Assembly (NCBI RefSeq): GCF_016597785.1
Contig: NZ_JAENJG010000001.1
Span: 62,001-126,000 of the forward strand
Origin: Leucobacter sp. L43
Lineage (GTDB): Bacteria > Actinomycetota > Actinomycetes > Actinomycetales > Microbacteriaceae
Direction of reading: 5' to 3'
DNA length: 64,000 nucleotides
In this document: piece after piece, positions 59,272-64,000 of the stretch
How positions within the stretch are numbered: position 1 is the stretch's first letter
Layout: each line of letters opens with the position of its first letter
Position numbers and translations under genes: made by a program
The notes under the pieces: generated by a model
The model's input: only the letters and a program-made list of their open reading frames with translations
Told to the model about the DNA's origin: nothing
The model's database searches: none

Positions 59272-61562
59272 GCATGCCTGACCCCGGCGCGAGTCGGGAG
59301 GAGAGCGCGCTCGACGCGTTCTCGGCCCGTCTCGAGTATCCGCTCGACGCGTTTCAGCGCACGGCGTGCGAACGCCTCGAGGAAGGCAGAAGCGTGCTCG
59401 TCGCGGCTCCCACCGGGTCGGGCAAGACGACGGTCGCCGAGTTCGCGGTGTACCTCGCCAGGCGGGAGCGCGACGCGCGGATCTTCTACACGGCGCCCAT
59501 CAAGGCGCTCTCGAACCAGAAGTTCAGAGAGCTCTGCGACGAGTACGGCGAAGACGAAGTGGGTCTGCTCACCGGCGATGTGAATCTGCGCTCGAACGCT
59601 CCGATCATCGTGATGACCACCGAGGTGCTCCGGAACATGATCTACGCGGGGTCCGACGCCCTCGACGATCTGGAATTCGTCGTGCTCGACGAGGTGCACT
59701 ACCTCGGCGATCGATTCCGAGGCGCGGTGTGGGAGGAGATCATCCTCCACCTGCCGCCCGCCGTGCGACTCGTGTCGCTGTCGGCGACGGTTTCGAACGC
59801 GGAGGAGTTCGGCGACTGGATGCACGCCGTGCGCGGCGACACCGACGTGATTCTCTCCGAGCACCGGCCGGTGCCGCTCTACCAGCACGTGCTCACCTCC
59901 CGTGCGCTCCTCCCGCTCTACGTCGATCGGGCAGGCGAGCTCGCGACTGGCGGGCGAGTGAATCCCGAGCTGTACGCGCTCGACCGCAGAGGCGGATGGC
60001 GTGACCGCGACAGCGACCGCGAGCGGGGCCGCGGGCGGGGAGAGCGCTCTCGCGGGCGGCCACCGGCGCGTCGAAGCCGCCGCATCTCGCGATCCGACAT
60101 CGCTCGCGCACTCGACGAGACGGATCTCGTGCCGGCGATCGTCTTCATCTTCAGCCGGAACGGATGCGATCAGGCGGTTCGTCAGTGCCTCATGGAGGGC
60201 ATCACGCTGACCAGCCGGGAGGAGCGCGACGAGATTCGTCGCATCGCGCGCGCAGAGGTCGCGGGGATGAGCGACGAGGAGCGTCGTGTGCTCGGCGTGC
60301 GCGAGTGGCTCGCTGGCTTGGAGCGCGGCGTCGCGGCGCACCACGCCGGCCTGCTTCCGGCGTTCAAAGCCGTTGTCGAGCGTCTCTTCCAGCGGCGACT
60401 CGTGAAACTCGTCTTCGCCACCGAGACGCTCGCCCTCGGCATCAACATGCCCGCGCGCGCCGTGGTCATCGAGCGCTTGGATAAATTCAACGGCGAGCAG
60501 CGGGTGCCGCTCACCTCCGGAGAGTTCACCCAGCTGACGGGTCGCGCCGGTCGGCGCGGGATCGACGACGAAGGTCACGCCGTTGTCGTGTGGAGCGACG
60601 ACGTCGATCTCGAGGCACTCGCCCATCTCGCCGGAGCCAGGTCGTTCCCCGTGCGTTCGAGCTTCCGTCCCACGGCCAACATGACTGTGAATCTGCTGCA
60701 GCGCATGGACCGGGCTCACGTGAGGGAGATGCTCGAGCTCTCGTTCGCGCAGTTCCAGGCCGATCGCGCCGTCGTCGATCAGGCCAGGGAACTGCGCGCG
60801 GAGCAGGAATCACTCGCCGGCTACGATGCGGCGGCGAGCCGTGCGCAGGGCTCCGATCGGAAACGATGGGAGGATCGCGCTCGCAAACTCCGGCGTCGCG
60901 TGGAGCGCGGCCGGCGCCAGATCGCTTCCCGGACGGGCACGATCGCCCGTACCTTCGACCGGGTCGTCGACCAGCTGCTCGAACTCGGCTATTTGGAAGC
61001 CGACCGCACACGCGAGCCGAACGTCACTCCGTGGGGCAACCTGCTCCGGCGGATCTACGGCGAACGCGATCTGCTCGTCGCCGAGTGCATTCGCGAGGAC
61101 GCATGGCGCGGGCTGGACGCCGCGGGACTCGCCGCGATGTGCTGCGTGCTGAGTTACGAACCGCGGCGGGACGACGAAGGGGAGGAGCGTCTGCCTGGCG
61201 GAGCTGCCTTCGGCGCCGCCTATGATCGGGTGCTCGACATCTGGGTGCGACTCGACGACCTGGCAGAGCGATCGCGGTTGCCGCGGAGCGAGATGCCGCA
61301 CGCCGGCCTCGCGAAGACGATGCACGCCTGGGTGACCGGGCGACCGATCGAGCTGGTGCTCGAAGCCGCCGGGATCGGAGCGGGTGACTTCGTACGCTGG
61401 GCGAAGCAGACCATCGATCTGCTCGACCAGGTCGCGCAGGCGTGCGAGGCGGCCGTGCTGGACGATGTGGACGCTGATCGACTCGGTGCGCTCGCTCATC
61501 TCGCCCGCGAGGCGAAGCGGGGTGTGAAGCGGGGCATCGTCGCAGCGTCGAGCACTTCGTGA
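59268..61562 (+). CDS. helY: DEAD/DEAH-box RNA helicase HelY (Ski2/Mtr4-like)
   Basis: A 764-residue SF2 helicase. Motif I is AAPTGSGKTT (near residue 46), Ia APIKALSNQKF, II DEVHYLGD (near 140), III LSATVSN and VI QLTGRAGRRGID. Family-typical NMPARAVVIERLDKFNGEQRVPL and a C-terminal helical DSHCT domain (about 590-760) are present. An Arg/Gly-rich insertion (about 235-275) interrupts the region between the two RecA lobes. It is downstream of tatC, as in mycobacteria, and may work in RNA turnover. The ATG at 59268 overlaps the tatC stop; a frame extending upstream is within tatC. Confidence 0.92.
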   Translation: MSMPDPGASREESALDAFSARLEYPLDAFQRTACERLEEGRSVLVAAPTGSGKTTVAEFAVYLARRERDARIFYTAPIKALSNQKFRELCDEYGEDEVGLLTGDVNLRSNAPIIVMTTEVLRNMIYAGSDALDDLEFVVLDEVHYLGDRFRGAVWEEIILHLPPAVRLVSLSATVSNAEEFGDWMHAVRGDTDVILSEHRPVPLYQHVLTSRALLPLYVDRAGELATGGRVNPELYALDRRGGWRDRDSDRERGRGRGERSRGRPPARRSRRISRSDIARALDETDLVPAIVFIFSRNGCDQAVRQCLMEGITLTSREERDEIRRIARAEVAGMSDEERRVLGVREWLAGLERGVAAHHAGLLPAFKAVVERLFQRRLVKLVFATETLALGINMPARAVVIERLDKFNGEQRVPLTSGEFTQLTGRAGRRGIDDEGHAVVVWSDDVDLEALAHLAGARSFPVRSSFRPTANMTVNLLQRMDRAHVREMLELSFAQFQADRAVVDQARELRAEQESLAGYDAAASRAQGSDRKRWEDRARKLRRRVERGRRQIASRTGTIARTFDRVVDQLLELGYLEADRTREPNVTPWGNLLRRIYGERDLLVAECIREDAWRGLDAAGLAAMCCVLSYEPRRDDEGEERLPGGAAFGAAYDRVLDIWVRLDDLAERSRLPRSEMPHAGLAKTMHAWVTGRPIELVLEAAGIGAGDFVRWAKQTIDLLDQVAQACEAAVLDDVDADRLGALAHLAREAKRGVKRGIVAASSTS

Positions 61563-63205
61563 GTGCGACGATTGCGGGGGCGCCGACCGAGCGCTCGATG
61601 CTGGTGCGCACCGACGCGAACGGAACGCGGGCTCTGCGCTGGTACGCCTCCGTGATCGCGGCGGTCGCCGGGGGCCTTCTGCTCGATGCCGCGACGCCGG
61701 GATTGAGCTGGTGGCCGCTCGCGTTTCCCGCAGTCGCGCTCGTGTGCGCGGCGGTCTGGCAGCAGCGTGCGCGATGGGGGTTCCTGGTCGGCGCCCTTGC
61801 GGGCGCTGCGTTCTGGATGCCGCACATCGGCTGGCTGACCCTGTACCTCGGCCCGATTCCCTGGGCGGCGCTGTGCGCTCTGATGATCCTCTGGTTCGGG
61901 CTCTTCGGCGTCGCAGCGGCGGTCGCGACACGGGGGCTCCGCCGGATCGCGATCCTGCGCCGCAGCGCTGCGGCGCTGGCCGGAGCGCAGGCGGCGTCGG
62001 TCGCGGGCCTCTGGATGCTGCGGGAGCAATTGCAGGGCGCGCTTCCCTACGGTGGTTTCGCGTGGGGTCGGCTCGCCACAACGCAAGCCGATGGGCCGCT
62101 CCTGCAATCCGTCTCCTGGCTCGGATTCGCTGGTCTTTCCGCCCTGCTGGCCTTCGCGAGCGTGGTTCCGGTGGCGGTAGCGCTCGTCGCCCGCGACCGC
62201 GGCGCTTCCGTGCGGCCGGTACTCGTCGGAGTCGCGGCGTCCCTCGTGGTGCTGGTCGCGCTCGCGGCATTGCCGGCGGCTCCGCTCGAGCAGTCGGGTG
62301 CACTGCGCGTCGCTGCCGTGCAGGGCAACTCGAAGTCGGGAATCTTCGACGATCGCGAAGCGGGCGGCGTGATCCGCGACCATTTCACCGCGACCGAAGA
62401 GCTGCTCGATCGCCTCGAAGCGGAGAGGCGAACGGTGGACGTCATCGTTTGGCCGGAGAACAGTGCGGAGTTCGCCGCACCGGACCAGCTCATTCGAAGT
62501 CAACGACTCGCGAAGCTCGCCGAGCGCGCAGGCGCGCCGATCGTCGTCGGCACCGTCCTCGCGAACGAGGACGGCACGTACAGCAACAGCTCGCTCGTCT
62601 GGAACTCCGAGGGGCCCACCGACGCCCGATACGACAAGCGGTACCCGGTCCCGTTCGCGGAGTACATGCCCAATCGGCCGTTCTTCCGCGCTATCGTGCC
62701 GGATCTCGTCGACCTGGTGCAACTCGAATACGCGGCCGGCACGCGCCCCTCGGCGCTGGAGGTCGACACGTCGGCGGGAGTCATCCGGGCTGGCATCGCG
62801 ATCTGCTTCGACATCATCTTCGATCCGCAGGCGGTCGCGATGGCGAGCGACGGGGCGCAGGTGATCTTCGCGCAGACGAACAACGCCGATTTCGGGCGGA
62901 CCGATGAGAGCGCTCAGCAGCTGGCCATCGCCCGCACCCGCGCGGTGGAGATGGGTCGTGCTGTCGTCAACGACTCGACGGTCGGCACGAGCGCCGTCGT
63001 CGCGCCCGACGGTCGGAGCCTCGACGAACTGCAGCCGTTCACGCGCGACGCGATGGTCGCCGAGGTGCCGCTGGTCGAGGGTCTCACTCCGGCCCTCCGG
63101 TTCGGAGGCGCGATCGCCTCGGTCGGGGCGCTCGTCGGCGTCCTCGGCCTGGCGGGAGGGGTCTTCGGGCTCGTACGCGCTCGACGCGTGTCGCGACACG
63201 GCTAG
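61559..63205 (+). CDS. lnt: Apolipoprotein N-acyltransferase
   Basis: Adds the third acyl chain to lipoproteins. The 548-residue protein has about six membrane helices in residues 20-245 and a C-terminal nitrilase domain (about 250-500) facing outside. The catalytic triad is visible: Glu in VWPENSAEF (near 298), Lys in YDKRYPVPFAEYMP (near 359) and Cys in GIAICFDIIF (near 414). The Lnt/Ppm association known in mycobacteria suggests a mannosyl-transferase partner elsewhere; none is fused here. The GTG start overlaps the helY stop. Confidence 0.93.
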   Translation: MSATIAGAPTERSMLVRTDANGTRALRWYASVIAAVAGGLLLDAATPGLSWWPLAFPAVALVCAAVWQQRARWGFLVGALAGAAFWMPHIGWLTLYLGPIPWAALCALMILWFGLFGVAAAVATRGLRRIAILRRSAAALAGAQAASVAGLWMLREQLQGALPYGGFAWGRLATTQADGPLLQSVSWLGFAGLSALLAFASVVPVAVALVARDRGASVRPVLVGVAASLVVLVALAALPAAPLEQSGALRVAAVQGNSKSGIFDDREAGGVIRDHFTATEELLDRLEAERRTVDVIVWPENSAEFAAPDQLIRSQRLAKLAERAGAPIVVGTVLANEDGTYSNSSLVWNSEGPTDARYDKRYPVPFAEYMPNRPFFRAIVPDLVDLVQLEYAAGTRPSALEVDTSAGVIRAGIAICFDIIFDPQAVAMASDGAQVIFAQTNNADFGRTDESAQQLAIARTRAVEMGRAVVNDSTVGTSAVVAPDGRSLDELQPFTRDAMVAEVPLVEGLTPALRFGGAIASVGALVGVLGLAGGVFGLVRARRVSRHG

Positions 63206-63244
63206 ATCGAGGCGCGCGGCCACATTCGATCGCCCGAGAAGCGG

Positions 63245-63604
63245 CTACTGAGCGGAGCCGCGTCGCGAGCGCAGCAATCGCAAGCGCTCCTCGAGCAGTT
63301 CTTCGAGTTCTTCGCGACTACGTCGCTCGATGAGCATGTCCCAGGGTGTGCGCTGAGAGGACTCTTTCTCCTCGAACTCGGCCCTCGCGGCGCGGCCCGC
63401 CTCGTCGTCCAGGAATCCGACCTCGCCGCTCTTCTGGTCCACCCATTCGGCGGGCGGCTCGGCATCGGCGTCGAACATGATCGTGAATCGGACCCCGCGG
63501 TCCGTGAGGTACTCGACTGAACGGCGGGGGGAAAGCTCGACGCCTTCTTCACCCTGCAAACTGGTCGCGCCGATGCGCGTCCCGCGGAGTGTTCGATCGG
63601 CCAT
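63245..63604 (-). CDS. rbpA: RNA polymerase-binding protein RbpA
   Basis: Actinobacterial activator that ties sigma to RNA polymerase and stabilises open complexes. The 119-residue product starts MADRTLRGTRIGATSLQGEEGVELSPRRSVEYLTDRG, the family start; an earlier in-frame ATG at 63706 is not supported. The central RbpA core lacks the zinc cysteines of some relatives (positions read YLTDRG and VDQKSG), as in mycobacterial RbpA. The sigma-interaction helix is RTPWDMLIERRSREELEELLEERLRLLR. Ribosome-binding site GAGGGGG. Confidence 0.95.
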   Translation of the reverse strand: MADRTLRGTRIGATSLQGEEGVELSPRRSVEYLTDRGVRFTIMFDADAEPPAEWVDQKSGEVGFLDDEAGRAARAEFEEKESSQRTPWDMLIERRSREELEELLEERLRLLRSRRGSAQ

Positions 63605-63660
63605 GTGGAACCCCCTCATGTCTGACGCCCACGTTGCCGGGGCGCCGTGCCTCCTCTTGC

Positions 63661-63666
63661 AGGGTA
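63661..63666 (-). promoter_or_regulatory. Candidate -10 box of rbpA
   Basis: Reads TACCCT on the minus strand, giving an rbpA leader of about 50 bases. Confidence 0.45.
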
Positions 63667-63721
63667 CCCGCCTGCGGTGCCCCGGCGATAGCCCCGACCT
63701 GGGCAACTGCTGGCCGTCCAG

Positions 63722-63727
63722 TACCCT
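63722..63727 (+). promoter_or_regulatory. Candidate -10 box of the SDR gene
   Basis: TACCCT lies 35 bases before the GTG at 63763. The ribosome-binding site TGAGGAG follows. Confidence 0.45.
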
Positions 63728-63762
63728 GGGACGACGGTTATCACCACGATTGAGGAGTACAT

Positions 63763-64000
63763 GTGACCCAGATTCTCGAACCCGGCAGCCTCGCCGGCCG
63801 CCGCGCGCTCGTCACGGGATCATCTCGCGGCGTCGGTGCCGACACTGCGCGCTACTTCGCGCAGGCGGGTGCGGACGTGGTCGTCAACTTCCGGAACAAG
63901 GCGCCGCGCGCCGAGAAACTCGCTGCGGAGTTCCGCGAACTCGGTGTGCGTGCGCTCGTGCAAGGTGCAGATCTGACCGACCGGGATTCCGTGCAGGCCA
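63763..64000 (+). CDS. Short-chain dehydrogenase/reductase, 3' end outside window
   Basis: Only the first 79 residues are present. The start is GTG at 63763, since the overlapping ATG at 63761 runs straight into a stop. The NAD(P)-binding Rossmann start is clear: ALVTGSSRGVGADTARYFAQAGADVVVNFRNKA, with TGSSRGVG as the TGxxxGxG loop and DLTDRDSV as the adenine-pocket Asp. An Arg following the second beta strand suggests NADPH. Product and pathway cannot be told from this part. Confidence 0.88.
   Translation, partial: MTQILEPGSLAGRRALVTGSSRGVGADTARYFAQAGADVVVNFRNKAPRAEKLAAEFRELGVRALVQGADLTDRDSVQA

Noticed and set aside
61496-63223. A 575-residue minus-strand open frame opposite lnt
   Set aside because: Shadow of lnt. 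Composition is Arg/Asp/Glu-rich without motifs.

Overview
The window is a GC-rich, gene-dense stretch of chromosome from an actinobacterium. It is most likely a member of the Microbacteriaceae; a Leucobacter-like organism is my best guess, from gene order and family types only. Supporting signs are a PriA without ATPase motifs, mycothiol ligase MshC, the PafB/PafC pair, RbpA, an ANTAR response regulator, HelY, many GTG starts and many promoters fused directly to start codons. I see no prophage, insertion sequence, CRISPR array or rRNA. Almost everything is housekeeping, in an order that broadly follows other actinobacterial chromosomes.

Layout. 1-5818: end of priA, then fmt, rsmB and an MFS transporter. 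5828-8904: rpe with hisE, hisG, hisF and hisI. 8943-14283: trpE, two small membrane-protein genes, trpC, trpB, trpA (no trpD or trpG here). 14367-18577: lgt, pyk, tRNA-Leu(CAA), a DUF7882-type gene, a tiny acidic protein gene and pdtaR. 18638-25453: a hotdog thioesterase, polA, rpsA, a DUF4126 gene, coaE and a VKOR-family gene. 25712-35813: rne, rplU-rpmA-obg-proB, proA, a small membrane protein, nadD, a 625-residue acidic tail-anchored protein and rsfS. 35908-40933: tRNA-Ala(GGC), a glutaminase-STAS fusion, a manganese-type ABC importer on the minus strand and two crcB genes. 40994-50017: pdxY, a PNPOx-fold protein, a GlcD-like oxidase, gluQ, a GerW homologue, an SGNH hydrolase, an SF2 helicase, tRNA-Leu(GAG), a small membrane protein and an M20 peptidase. 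50134-64000: uppP-mshC, a PAC2 protein, a HAD-TrmI fusion, an FKBP-like lipoprotein, pafB-pafC, tatC-helY-lnt, rbpA and the start of an SDR gene.

Themes. The his and trp genes are partial pathways, completed elsewhere. The lgt and lnt products make and finish lipoproteins such as the metal-binding and FKBP-like ones seen here. The rplU-rpmA-obg block and rsfS serve ribosome assembly and control. PafB/PafC are the transcription activators of a DNA-damage response.

The most interesting observations are these. (1) About sixteen genes carry a TANNNT -10 box 6-8 bases before the start codon, implying leaderless mRNAs. (2) In many actinobacteria the Pup-proteasome genes lie between trmI and pafB; here only a 135-base gap and a lipoprotein gene remain. 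(3) A HAD phosphatase and the tRNA m1A58 methyltransferase are fused in one frame. (4) A near-perfect 22-base palindrome sits upstream of the manganese importer. (5) The rne leader can fold so as to mask its own ribosome-binding site. (6) A long acidic tail-anchored protein of unknown function is embedded between nadD and rsfS. I found no clear new defence or mobile system.
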